From Prunus persica (lineage: Eukaryota > Streptophyta > Magnoliopsida > Rosales > Rosaceae): a stretch of DNA of 64,000 nt. Where the stretch lies: contig NC_034011.1 of NCBI RefSeq assembly GCF_000346465.2, positions 16,161,213-16,225,212 of the forward strand. Direction: 5' to 3'. A program made the translations under genes and the position numbers. Positions 22,389 to 32,979 of this stretch are shown piece after piece (positions within the stretch are counted from its first letter, which is position 1; every line of letters starts with the position of its first letter). The notes under the pieces are model-generated. The model was not told the origin of the DNA. It saw only the letters and a list, made by a program, of their open reading frames with translations, and did not search any database.

Positions 22389-22868
22389 GAAGGAAGTAGC
22401 CAATGCCGTGGTGGAAAAGGGAAGACTGAGTGGCTGATTTTCGTAAGTCTTCTTCAACACACTCGCTCACGTGGGAGGATTACGTTCACACCGGGATTTA
22501 GTTTTTTACAAAAATTGGCTTAAGTTGAATTTTGGTGACCGAAGTTGGGTGTAATCCACGTAGAAGACTTGTTGTTTATTCAAGTCTTTTGATTATCATG
22601 CCATGTAGAATTACACTCCTTTTTTAATGTGCTGAGTTATATTTGTGTATGTGCTATTTTTTGTTTTAATTTCTTGTTTCTATTACGTCCCTGAAGTCTA
22701 AAATAGGCAATTTATTATTTATAGGACATTAATTATTAGATTCAATTTGTTTTTAATTACATGTCTATTTATTGAATGAGTGCTACTAAATGAACCCTAA
22801 AATTAACCGAGTACACCTTGATACTAAACTATTTATTGAATTACTAATTTATCCTAATATAAAGGGAT

Positions 22869-23270
22869 ATGATTTCCCCACTTTCTTTTTTTCCACTTAC
22901 ACTCCCTTTTGCTTTTTAATACTTTTTAATCAATTTTGTTCTTTCTCTTTCCTATTATACCCTTACCCTACATTAATTTCTTTGTACTTCACTTTTATAT
23001 TAGTTCTTTTTCTTTATACTTAATTTTCCAACTTGCACTCTATTTTTAGTATTTTTTTTTCCTTTAATCTAGTAAGAAATTAAGTTTTTTTTTTCCTTTA
23101 ATACTGAAAATGTAGTGCAAGTTGGAAAATTAAGTATAAAGAAAAAGAAATAATATAAAAGTGAAGTAAAAAAGAAATTAATGTAGAGTAAGGATAGAAT
23201 AGGAAAGAGAAAGAACAAAATTGATTAAAAAGTATTAAAAAGCAAAAGGGAGTGTAAGTGGGGAAATCAA
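22869..23270. repeat. Foldback (hairpin) element between the nsLTP genes
   Basis: The left arm (about 22869-23042) and right arm (about 23105-23268) are imperfect reverse complements. For example GATTTCCCCACTT...ACACTCCC on the left answers GGGAGTGTAAGTGGGGAAATC on the right, and TTTCCAACTTGCACT answers AGTGCAAGTTGGAAA. The loop is only about 60 bases. It is non-coding and pyrimidine-rich on one arm, and is best described as a foldback MITE. The left arm has a short extra pyrimidine insertion. Confidence 0.75.
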
Positions 23271-24165
23271 CTCTCAATATAAAATGACCAAAAATGATAT
23301 ATTGCATTGTGAAATAAATGTAATTTTAATGAGTACACCTTACTCACCATATTTAACCATAATCAAACAGTCGCCCTAATTTTATCGTCTTTAACCTAAC
23401 GCTTAATCTTTCACTGGACAACAGTACCGTCCACCACATCATCGCCGTAGTGTGGAATTTAGACTAAATTGATTTGTGTTTCTCGTGTGCTCCAACTAGA
23501 TTATTGAATATTTAGATTGTAATGCTTAGCCATTGGTTGGTGGAGGGTCACCATAATTAAGTCAAGGGGATAAAAATTAAGTTCGAACAGATCCCATAAA
23601 CAAAATCAGCAATTCTAGCTCAGATATTCATCTGACCACATCAACAAAGCTCTTGCATGCTCAGATCAAAGATCAATTAATTTACTATTATTTTATTATA
23701 TTATGCTAATCATAAATAAATAAATTGGTAATGCAAATTTCAATTCATTTAAAACCACATATTATATATGTTTTTTTTTAAGAAAAAAAATGATTTATTG
23801 AAAGAAACATTACGGATGATCTTCAACTAAGACATCATGATGATATTGGGAGGGTCCCCATACCACATTGGCACTTGAAATAAAGTTACAGAAGATCGAG
23901 CTAATCTATGAGCCACCACATTGACTTCAAGAAAAACGAAATTCAAATAGCAGCCAAGCTGAATGAAGCAAAACCACATATTTCAGAAGTCAATTACACT
24001 GACATTTATTTATTTTGTTTAACCATATAACATACATCCCATTATTCTCCGGGCACAATTGGTAGTATCATGATTGCTGGTCTTGAACAATGACATTAAT
24101 GAACTCGTCATTCTTATTACTTAACTATACTGGTAATTAAGGAGTGATTAATATTGGTAATTAAT

Positions 24166-24462
24166 TTAGCATTGAGGGAAGGGAACACCACAGGTGGAAG
24201 CAACTTTTCTGGCGTTGGGGCTGCTGACATATTGCTTGAGGGCTGGGTCCTTGAGATATCCACAAAGGCAAGGCTTCTGCTCCCTCAGTTTCTGGCAGCA
24301 TGTGGTTGAAGGAGGTGTCCCTGACATAATTGGTTCCAAGCATGAGCTCAACTCCAATGGGCTACATGTCACTGCCTCTGTCATCCTTGCTTCTTCACTT
24401 AGCACCATTGCCATCATAACCACAACACAGAGCCCCACACCACAGCATGACAACTTCATCAT
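24166..24462 (-). CDS. Type-2 non-specific lipid transfer protein, copy 2
   Basis: A single-exon 98-aa paralogue of copy 1 with the same layout: a signal peptide through ...MTEA, then VTCSPLELSSC, TTCCQKLREQKPCLCGYLKD and STCGVPFPQC. All eight cysteines are kept. Differences are mainly conservative (LEPIMSGTPP for LGPINSGSPP). Both flanks are also shared with copy 1, including the 3' region (GCTTAGCCATTGG...GTGGAGGGTCACC) and the TATA block, so the whole transcription unit was duplicated. Lipid binding in the apoplast is the family role. The specific ligand is unknown. Confidence 0.92.
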   Translation of the reverse strand: MMKLSCCGVGLCVVVMMAMVLSEEARMTEAVTCSPLELSSCLEPIMSGTPPSTTCCQKLREQKPCLCGYLKDPALKQYVSSPNARKVASTCGVPFPQC

Positions 24463-24553
24463 CTTAAAATTCTATATCTATTAATTATTTAATTACTTAT
24501 ATTCAGAGAGAGAGATTAGAGAATGGTGCATTTGGGAAGGGCCTTACTGCACA

Positions 24554-24560
24554 ATTTATA
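24554..24560 (-). promoter_or_regulatory. TATA box of nsLTP copy 2
   Basis: TATAAAT in the minus-strand context TGTATAAATTGTGC, about 92 bases before the ATG. It is the counterpart of the box in front of copy 1. Confidence 0.65.
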
Positions 24561-25079
24561 CAAGGGAGAAGGGAATGCCGTGGTGGAGGGGAAAGCTTAA
24601 GTGGCTGATTGTCATGAGTTTTTTTGTCGTGATTGTAATACCACCTGATATGTTGACGTAATTATACAATACCTATGGTGTTAACGTTAAATTCTGAACT
24701 TTAAACGATGATATTAGTATTTTTTTGTATTGAAAAAACTGGTTAATAAATATAAGTACAAATAATATTATCGACAATCCAAAGTGTTTATTTTTTCTGA
24801 GTCTCTCCATTGAAGCTCTCTTTGATATTATCAAACTCTAAATGGCGTGGTTAATGCTAAATCCAATACAAATGTTGTCATGTCACGAGGTGTCACACAC
24901 AAGTTCCCTTCGAGGAAGGTGAGCTCAGTACTTTAAGCTGCAGAAAAAAAACAAGGGACAAGTTTAGTGATGAGCGTCCCGCATTGCAATGAATCAGTCT
25001 GACCCACTCTGTAATGAGAGGACAAAGTGAGTCACGGAAAACTGCACAGAAAAAGCTAATAGTAACACCACAGAAGAGT

Positions 25080-26410
25080 GTTCCTGAAAAAGAGATCTCC
25101 TACTCGATGCGAGTCCATTACCATATCAGAGAAAATTTTGAAGTGGCATGACAAGATTGCTTGCAAAGATAACGCCAAATGGTTCTTTATTTTGGAAAAT
25201 GATTGTGTGTGACGTTTGTCTTACTTCAAAGATAATACTAAAAATATGGGACCCATGTTATGGTTGTGTAGGTGGAAGATAGTGGAGTGAGAAAAATGAG
25301 AAGAAAAAAAGTGGGTTTGTAGGTAATTAAAAATCTAACAGTAAATTTAAATTACATATAATAATAATAATAAACTATTTATTGTAAATTGTAAGGGGAT
25401 ATAATTTTCTCAAGATAGTGTAAATGTATATATTAGGTGCACGACCGAAAAAAAAGAAGAAGAAATATTAGGTAGTAGCAGTCTCGTTCACTTAAAAACC
25501 TAAAAATGAGGTTCTGAGACTCTCTGAGCACAAAAAAGTCATTGTGAAAGATTTTAGGTAGTGAGTATTGTGATTGACATGAGACAAATATTAAATTGTA
25601 ATTATTGATGGAAAAGAAATAAAGAAAAGTTGTGTGCTTCAAGGCTTTCTAAGTTTCCTCTAATGATAATGTGACGATGCACAAGGAATATTTCCCAACT
25701 GTAGAAAGCTTGTGAGACCAAAAGAAGTAAATATAAATAATAAAAAATAATAAAAAGCTTAATAAAAAGAAAGTGAGACCGAAAGTTGATAGACCCCTAA
25801 CTATACATATGATTATTAGTTTGCAAAGAAATTAGTGCCTCTGAGTGGAAAACAACCTGCTTTAAAGTGGAATATACATATTCTTAAAGCAGAAGAACTC
25901 ATGCTATCGGGCTTGCAAGTTAGAGGAGAACTGCCCAAAGTAGAGGAATTATACTAGCAGCAATAGACTTTTATTAGGACGTGGTTGAATTTTGGGGTGG
26001 AAAACACAAAATTCTTTTCACCAAACAAAATTGAAGAGAAGCTATGGCCTTCTCTAAAATTAAGGCGCAGGGTCGGAAAATTAAAATCTGTACATATTTA
26101 CGAAACAAAGCAACGAGCTTGAGCTCAAGTGGTTAAATTCTGTGATATAATTCGTGTATAAAGAATATATGTATAAACAAACCAATAAACCTTTCATTGA
26201 ATTAGCAAAGCAGGCTAGGGTCAAACTAGGAACTAGACCACAACTAAATTCAATTGGTTACATAACCGCCAGCAATGGCGAAGAGCTCAGCTGCTCAGGA
26301 TCAAGTTGATGTTTTCTGAACTACGACTAAATTTCAATTGGTTAATCAATCCAATAAGTTCTACACTAAAAACCCAGAGCAATAAAATGTAGTACAAATT
26401 AATACTGCTT
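25080..26410. repeat. Segmental duplication, copy A
   Basis: Non-coding sequence matching 32980-34310 in the same orientation in a series of blocks. Examples are GCGAGTCCATTACCATAT, CTAGGGTCAAACTAGGAACT, TACATAACCGCCAGCAA and TTCTACACTAAA...CCAGA. The match ends at about 26405, where copy B continues toward the 3' end of the RELCH-like gene. Copy A therefore contains a duplicate of that gene's 3' flank but none of its coding sequence. Confidence 0.75.
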
Positions 26411-26618
26411 GGTACGCGACAAATTGTCAAAGCCCACTTGTGAATATTGATTATCATCCAATTAAGATGGTGTGTATGATTACTAATGGGCCACGCAGAA
26501 GGCACTCATGAATATCTACTTGTTGACCTCTGATTGGGCCTCTACTTGGAGGCGACGAACTACTAGAATCCTTAGTTTAGTCTAGTGGGATGGGCCTATT
26601 TAGACCATGTATACCGCT

Positions 26619-27195
26619 TTAGGACTCGTTTGGAAGTGATTCTGGCTCCATAATTATTTTTGGGGAGAACCACCTCTTATGTGCTTCTCCATATAATTTT
26701 GGGCAGAAGCACCTCTCATGTGCTTCTCTATAAAATCACTTAGGGTCAGTTTGGCATTGCTGTGCTGTGAAAATAATCGCTGTCAAATTTGCTGTGAGAG
26801 AAATCAACTGTGAGATAAAGTAGTTTGGCGTTTGGTAAATTTTTTTGTTAAAAGTGTTATTGGTACTGATTCTCGCATAATCAGAAAATAATTGCCGCAT
26901 AATCATTTAGCCTAGCATATCTTCGAAACTAATTCCTACATAATCAGAAAATGAAAGTACATCATTAGCTGTTTTCCCTTATAGCTTTCTCTCACAACAA
27001 TTTTTAACAATAAATGATTTTCTCATAGTTTACCAAACGAGCTAGGCTTCCCAAATTTTTTTTAAAATCACTTATCACCCCAAATAAGCTATGCCAAACA
27101 GGCACTTAAACCCACTTAGAGTGATTATTTAGATAAGTGATTCTCAATAGAAGTATTTTTTGGCCTATCCAGAATCACTCACAAATGAGCCCTTA
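26619..27195. mobile_element. MITE B with MITE A nested inside
   Basis: The outer ends are inverted: TTTAGGACTCGTTTGGAAGT on the left, and the complement of the right end starts TTAAGGGCTCATTTGTGAGT, both followed by GATTCTGG. The outer element is split by MITE A at 26745. An uninterrupted relative of the outer element lies at 58378-58512. The TIR style (AGGGCTCGTTTGG) is that of plant hAT-related MITEs. Nothing is encoded. Confidence 0.65.
26745..27102. mobile_element. MITE A (hAT-like), copy 1
   Basis: A 358-bp element with ends CAGTTTGGCATTGCTGTG and (complement) CCTGTTTGGCATAGC. It is flanked by an imperfect 8-bp duplication, CACTTAGG / CACTTAAA, at 26737-26744 and 27103-27110. An 8-bp target duplication is the hAT rule. 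It sits inside MITE B. A second copy in the opposite orientation is at 60294-60648. Confidence 0.65.
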
Positions 27196-27440
27196 ATGCA
27201 TTTGGAAAGGTTAAAAATACTTTATGACAACTAAAAATATTTCTGACAGCGTTTGGCACGAAAGTTTAGAAGCACCTTTGGGTCATAGAATCATTTTTTG
27301 GAGAAGCACTCCCAAGTGCATTTCCAGAAAGCAATTGGATTTTTTGTATGAAAATTCAAGATTTTTCTAATAAAAGCAATTTTGTTAGAAACGCTTATGA
27401 GCAGAAGTACTTCTTAAAGAAGCAAATGAGCCCTTAGATT
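27196..27440. mobile_element. MITE C, copy 1
   Basis: A small non-coding element directly abutting MITE B. It shares the block GCGTTTGGCACGAAAGTTTA...AGAAGCACCTTTGGG with 61706-61862 and ends AAGCAAATGAGCCCTTA, an end sequence also used by MITE B. Confidence 0.5.
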
Positions 27441-27496
27441 TTTAGTTATAGACCCACTTCTAGCATCAATATTATGAAGATATTTAATTTAGAGAT

Positions 27497-27499
27497 GAG

Positions 27500-27573
<74 letters not shown>
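27497..27573. repeat. (CT)n microsatellite
   Basis: About 77 bases of nearly pure CT dinucleotide with one TTT interruption. The open frames across it, on both strands, are produced by the repeat. Confidence 0.95.
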
Positions 27574-27576
<3 letters not shown>

Positions 27577-28034
27577 ACGGTGGAGGAGGCTCCATTGAAC
27601 TCACCCCAGATTGGAACGGCGAAATCGAGACTATTCTAATGAAAGAAAACGATGTCAACAACCCAGATCTCGGCAACTCTAATTTTTGTTAGTTCATCAG
27701 ATAAAGAAAGAGGTAGAAATAGAGGTCCTGGGCTTCTTCTCTGCTTTAAAAAATAATAATAATTAATTGGAACAAGTTTTAAGATCTTAAAAATAGGTAT
27801 GAAGTTTAATACCAAACAAATTTTTAAATCTTGTATTCAGGGGCGGATCCACAGAGGAGCAAGGGTGGTCAATTGACCCCTGCAACCTCTGAAATCCTCC
27901 ATTAGAGCCGCCCAAATTGACCCTCGCAAGGTGTTCGATGAAATGCCCCAATGGGGCAAACTCTTGTGCTGTTGTGCAGCTGTGGAGAGCTTGCGCACAG
28001 CGCGCAGCGCGCATCTTTTTTTTTTTGTTTGGTC

Positions 28035-28205
28035 GACGTCAAAACGACGTCGTTTCATTTAAGTGGTTTTTTTTTTTTGCGCCCTCGACGTCGAAACGAC
28101 GTCGTTGCACTTAAGGTTTTTTCTTTTGCGCGCTATTCTTCAAAATGACGTCGTTTCACTTATACTTTTTTTTTTTAATAACACCTGGCCAAAACGACGT
28201 CATTT
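28035..28205. repeat. Four subterminal ACGACGTCGT-type palindromes in hAT element
   Basis: The repeats AAAACGACGTCGTTTCA, GAAACGACGTCGTTGCACTT, AAAATGACGTCGTTTCACTT and AAAACGACGTCATTTTGGC occur about every 50 bases, separated by T-runs. Each centres on a GACGTC palindrome. Repeated subterminal motifs in hAT elements are known transposase-binding sites. That role here is inference. Confidence 0.7.
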
Positions 28206-28502
28206 TGGCACAGGTTAAAAAAAAAAAACAAAACAAAACAGCAGCACAGCAGCCCGATACCCATCAGTTTCAAAACCCATTTCTTCTTCTCAATATCAAA
28301 TTCTCTAACCTAAATTCCAACCCCAACTAAAACAACCAACCTCCAATCCAATTCAATGGTGGCTTTCCCTCCCCCCTCACAAATCAGTCGGTGGAGGCAG
28401 TAAAGTGGCGTCGGCGGTAGGCACTGGGCAGCAGAAAATTGAATAAGTGCCTCCAAAATTCAATTTGATTTCAAAGGTGGATTTATCACTCAAATTTGAG
28501 AG

Positions 28503-29060
28503 TGTGTTATCCTATTTTCTTTATGCTTTAATTAATTAGTAAAGATTCTTATATGTTAGTGTTTTTTGATTAGTTGTTGTTTTTTGTTGTTGAGATTTTA
28601 TTTTAGTTTGTTAGTTTGAATAAACTAGGGCTTTTATGTTAGTTTGAATAAATTAGAGGTTTTGGTTTTGGTTAGTTAGTTTGAATAAATTAGGGTTTTA
28701 TTTTTATGTTAGATTATATGATTATCTTGGTTAGTTTCAATTAATTAGGGGTTTTGATTTTGGTTAGTTAGTTTGAAAGTATGTTATCCTATTTTCTTTA
28801 TGCTTTAATTAATTAGTAAAGATTCTTATATGTTAGTGTTTTTCTTGATTAGTTGTTGTTGTTGTTTGTTGTTGAGATTTTATTTTAGTTTGTTAGTTTG
28901 AATTAACTAGGGCTTTTATGTTAGTTTGAATAAATTAGAGGTTTTGGCTAGTTAGTTTGAATAAATTAGGGTTTTATTTTTATGTTAGATTATATGATTA
29001 TCTTGGTTAGTTTCAATTAATTAGGGGTTTTGATTTTGGTTAGTTAGTTTGAATAAATTA
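28503..29060. repeat. 280-bp tandem duplication in hAT leader
   Basis: The block beginning GTTATCCTATTTTCTTTATG occurs at about 28505 and again at about 28785 with the same following sequence (AATTAATTAGTAAAGATTCT, then repeated TTAGTTTGAATAAATTAGGG). A smaller motif, TTAGTTTGAATAAATTAG, recurs about ten times through 29160. It lies upstream of the transposase start. Confidence 0.8.
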
Positions 29061-29274
29061 GGATTTTACTTTTATGTAAGATTATATCTCTTGGTTAGTT
29101 TGAATAAATTAAGGGCTTCTAGTTTTGGTTAGTTTGTTTGAATAAATTAGTGTTTTATGTTAGATAATAATTGGTAAATTTGATTAGTTGTTGGATTTTA
29201 TTTTGGTTAGTTTGCATAAGTTATGGCTTTTTAATATTGTTGATGTTTGATTGGTTATTTCTACCAATACAGTT

Positions 29275-31666
29275 ATGGAACGATACTTTAAGAGAAGGTT
29301 CGCATCAACTACTTCTAGTTCGGATAATGTGGGTAGTTCGAGTTCGAGAGATGTGGATATTTCTAGAGATGTAGATAGTTCGAAAGAAAGTGAGTTGCAA
29401 GATATCTTAACTAATCTTATTGCAGACCCTGGACTTCGACCTCAAATGTTGGATTATGATCCTAACATTAGAGACGAAGTTCGAAGAGCATATCTACAAA
29501 AGGGTCCATGTCAGCCCAAGGATCACACATTTCCACAAACTGATCTTTCAGGGTATGATCGACTCTTTAATGTCAAGTGGTTTGATGAGTTTGACTGGTT
29601 GGAATACAGTATTAGTAAAGATGCTGCATTTTGCCTTTATTGTTATCTCTTCAAATCCAATTTCAGAATTGGTCAAGGGTGTAGCGACGCCTTCACAGAG
29701 ATGGGTTTTAGGAATTGGAAGAAGAAAGATAAAATTAGGCAACATGTTGGACCTGTTGGAAGTGTTCATAATCAATCTAGACAGTATTGTGTGGATCTTA
29801 TGAATCAAAAGCAACACATCCGAACAGTTTTGATAAAGCAATCAGAGCAAGCTCGTATTGATTATCGTATTTGCTTGACAGTTTCTCTTGATTATGTGAG
29901 ATTTTTATTGAGACAAGGTCTTCCTTTTCGTGGGCATGATGAGAGTGACACTTCAAGCAACAAGGGGAATTATTTAGAGCTCTTACAGTTTCTTGCTGAT
30001 CATGATGAGAAAGTGAAGGCCGTTGTGTTAGAAAATGCTCCCGGGAATCTCAAGTTAATAGCTCCAACAATTCAAAAAGATCTTGTGAATGCTTGTGCCA
30101 CTGAAACTATTAAGAAAATCATCAAGGATATGGATGGTGCATTCTTCTCTTTATTAGTTGATGAATCACGTGATGTGTCAGTAAAAGAACAGATGGCGGT
30201 GGTGTTTCGTTATGTGGACAAAAGTGGGGATGTAATTGAGAGGTTTGTGGGCATTCAACATGTTAGCGATACTACATCAAACTCACTCAAGGAGGCTATT
30301 GACACATTGTTTGCAAGAGAGGAATTGAGCATTTCCATGCTAAGAGGACAAGGATATGATGGAGCTAGTAATATGAAGGGTGAGTTCAATGGTCTTAAAA
30401 CACAGATTTTGAGAGAAAATCCTTGTGCCTATTATATTCATTGTTTTGCATATCAACTTCAATTAGCTCTTGTGGCCGTGGCAAAGGGAAATGCTGATAT
30501 TGCCACTTTCTTCACATCTTGCAATAGCTTGGTTAATATTGTTGAAGCATCGTGCAAGCGTCGTGACATTCTTAGAGATCAACTACAAAAGGATGTTACG
30601 GAAGCTCTAGAAAAAGATACTTTTCCAACAAGGCGAGGCTTAAATCAAGAAACTTGTCTCAAGCGTCCCGGTGATACACGTTGGAACTCACATTATGGTA
30701 CATTACTTAGTATCATTTCCATGTTTAAATCTGTGGTGAAAGTTTTCAAATTTATTATTGAGGATGGCTCCACTGATAATCTAGGTGAAGTAAATAGGTC
30801 ATTGAGAGAAATACAATCTTTTGAGTTTGTATTTCACCTATTTTTCATGAGATCTATATTGGGAGCCACAAATGACTTGTCACAAGCATTACAGAGGAAA
30901 GACCAAGATATTGAGAATGCAATGACTTTAGTCAAAGTTTGCAAGGACCAACTACAACACATGAGAGAGAATGCATTTGAAGCCTTGCTTGATCAAGTAT
31001 CTTCCTTTTGTGCCAAACATGATATCTTGGTTCCAAACATGGATGATGCATATGTAGCTCAATGGAGATCACATCGGAGAGCTCCTATAATAACACACCT
31101 CCATCATTATCGTGTGGACATCTTTATTCAAATCATTGAGTGGCAACTTGCGGAATTAAATCGTCGCTTTAGTGAGGTAAATACTGAGTTACTTCTTTGT
31201 TTGACATGTTTGAGTCCAGATGATTCATTCATAGCTTTTGACAAACAAAAGCTACTTCGTTTTGCTGAATTTTATCCTCAAGATTTTAAATTCCCGAGAT
31301 CTCTTGGCACTTGAAGATCAACTTGAGATTTATATTACTCATATGCGTACGATGACTGATTTTTCTCAATTGAAAGGGATTGATAGCCTTGCAAGAAAAA
31401 TGGTGGAGAAAGGGTTGCATAGAACATATAATTATGTTTATTTGCTTCTCAGATTAGCCTTAACTTTACCGGTTACAACTGCTTCTGTGGAGAGAGCATT
31501 TTCTGCTATGAATATTGTGAAAGGTCCACTTCGCAACCGAATGGGAGATCAATGGTTGAGTGATAGTTTACTTGTTTATATTGAGAAAGATGTGTTTGCT
31601 TGTATTGATAATGAAACTATAATGCTACGTTTTCAGAATATGAAAACTCGTCGTGGACAATTGTAA
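29275..31666 (+). pseudogene. hAT transposase (TTF/ZMYM1-like), one frameshift
   Basis: The frame opens upstream at 29251; the likely start is the ATG at 29275 (MERYFKRRF). A TTF-type zinc-finger region (FCLYCYLF, about residues 128-135 counting from 29251) is followed by the DUF4371-like RNase H fold with catalytic aspartates in LLVDESRDVS (about D304) and GQGYDGASNMKG (about D370), and the DTRWNSHYG box. The first frame ends at 31314. A shifted frame continues to 31666 with the C-terminal hAT dimerisation domain, including LALTLPVTTASVERAFSAMN with its catalytic glutamate. The break lies at about 31285-31305 (between YPQDF and DLLALEDQL). Apart from this shift all catalytic parts are present, so the element was recently active or the shift is an assembly error. 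Confidence 0.9.
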
Positions 31667-31800
31667 TGTGGTTTTTTTCTATGAATTATGAATTCTAATA
31701 TTATCGTTTCATTTTTATGAGTATATTTTGTATAAATTTTTTTCACCTTTAGACATTGACCCCTGGAAGGAAATATCCTGGATCCACCACTGCTTGTATT

Positions 31801-32385
31801 TGAAAACTCATGTTTTGTAAAAGAATCATGATTTTTTAGTAGAATACCAAACAGCCCTTAATTTATTTTTATTTTTTAAACTTGCCCTTTTTAAAATAAT
31901 TTCCATTTCTATATGAATCTTTGTTTGGGTTCTTTTGTTTTGTGTTGCTTTTTTTTTTTTTTTCTTCATGTTTGGGCTATGTTGTGGTTTGGGTTTTTTA
32001 AAGTTGGGTATGGGCTTGATTATAAAAGTTGGTGGCATGATTCATCATGGGTTTTTGAAACTCAATATATGGCCCTTAGATGAGGCTATATTTTTTAACC
32101 GTTGAATCATGCTAACCAATTTGATCCAACTGTTAAAAGATAGGGCCTCACTTAAGGGCCATATATAAGGCCCTAACTGTAGAATTCTTGCACTCTTGTA
32201 ATTTAGTTTGGGTTAGGTTGGGCTTCTATTGGTGGTAATTTTGTAATTTATAGGTGTTTTGAATGTTGTTTTGTGTTTGAAAATAGGCTTTAGGTTTTTT
32301 AATTGAATTTCTAGAGGGTTGGGTTTTCTGCTATTTTAAGCCCCATTATTGGGTCTTAAACTAAAGCTCCCATAAATCAAAGTAT
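31801..32385. other. Spacer without gene
   Basis: AT-rich spacer. A fragment near 31845 ends ACCAAACAGCCCTTA, resembling MITE ends seen elsewhere in the window. No gene is seen. Confidence 0.4.
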
Positions 32386-32389
32386 ATCA

Positions 32390-32895
32390 TCTGTGTTGTA
32401 AAGAATAAACATGTGGAGCCCACATTTATGGGGCCCACAAAGAAATTAAGCAAAGTTGTTTGGAGGCTTATCACATGCACACTCACAGGCATCATTTCCT
32501 CAGCCTATAAATAAGGCATTATTCTAGCCTTGCATTTACATACCACCATCAGAGAAGGAAGAGAGAGAGCTCAAAGAGAAAGAAGAGAAGAAAGAAAGAG
32601 GGTGAGTGAGTGGAGAGAAAAGAGAGTAGAGAGAAATTCTCCAAGAGAGAAAATCAGTGAGCCACATATATTGTAAACACTAAAGTTGTAGCTCTATTAT
32701 TTTACATAGTGCAAAAGTTACTGTTGCTGCTCTCCGAAGACGTAGGCATAGCCGAACTTCGTTAAATATTATATCTCATCTACTTTACTTTATGGCACAT
32801 ATTCTAGTTATTTTATAACAATATGGCATAACTTTTTGTTCTTCAATACCTCATTTTGATTCTTGTAACCGTGCACCCTCTAGGGTCAAGGGTCT
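32390..32895 (+). mobile_element. Probable solo LTR (copia-like)
   Basis: The stretch contains a TATA box (CCTATAAATAAGG near 32502) and a purine-rich GAGAGAAG leader. It then has GACGTAGGCATAGCCGAACT followed by TCGTTAAAT, a phrase common in U5 regions of plant copia-type LTRs. No pol or gag follows, so it would be a solo LTR or a truncated element. The edges are not proven. Confidence 0.45.
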
Positions 32896-32979
32896 CACAT
32901 TGACCAGTGGTCTTATCAGTCAACATGAGAATAATTAATGTGACTATAAAATACGTATGATGTTAATTTAATGTGAGTC

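Larger units (their letters stand above)
27838..31792 (+). mobile_element. hAT-family DNA transposon, nearly intact
   Basis: A 3955-bp element bounded by an exact 8-bp target duplication CTTGTATT (27830-27837 and 31793-31800). The terminal inverted repeats are CAGGGGCGGATCCAC on the left and the complement of GTGGATCCACCACTG-type sequence on the right (CAGTGGTGGATCCAG). It holds a transposase gene (29275-31666) with a single frameshift, a long AT-rich leader with a 280-bp tandem duplication, and four palindromic ACGACGTCGT-type repeats near the left end. The exact target duplication implies a fairly recent insertion. Confidence 0.92.

Noticed and set aside
27474..27692. 72-codon frame with long Ser-Leu run
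   Set aside because: Created by the (CT)n microsatellite. The non-repetitive tail is not recognised.
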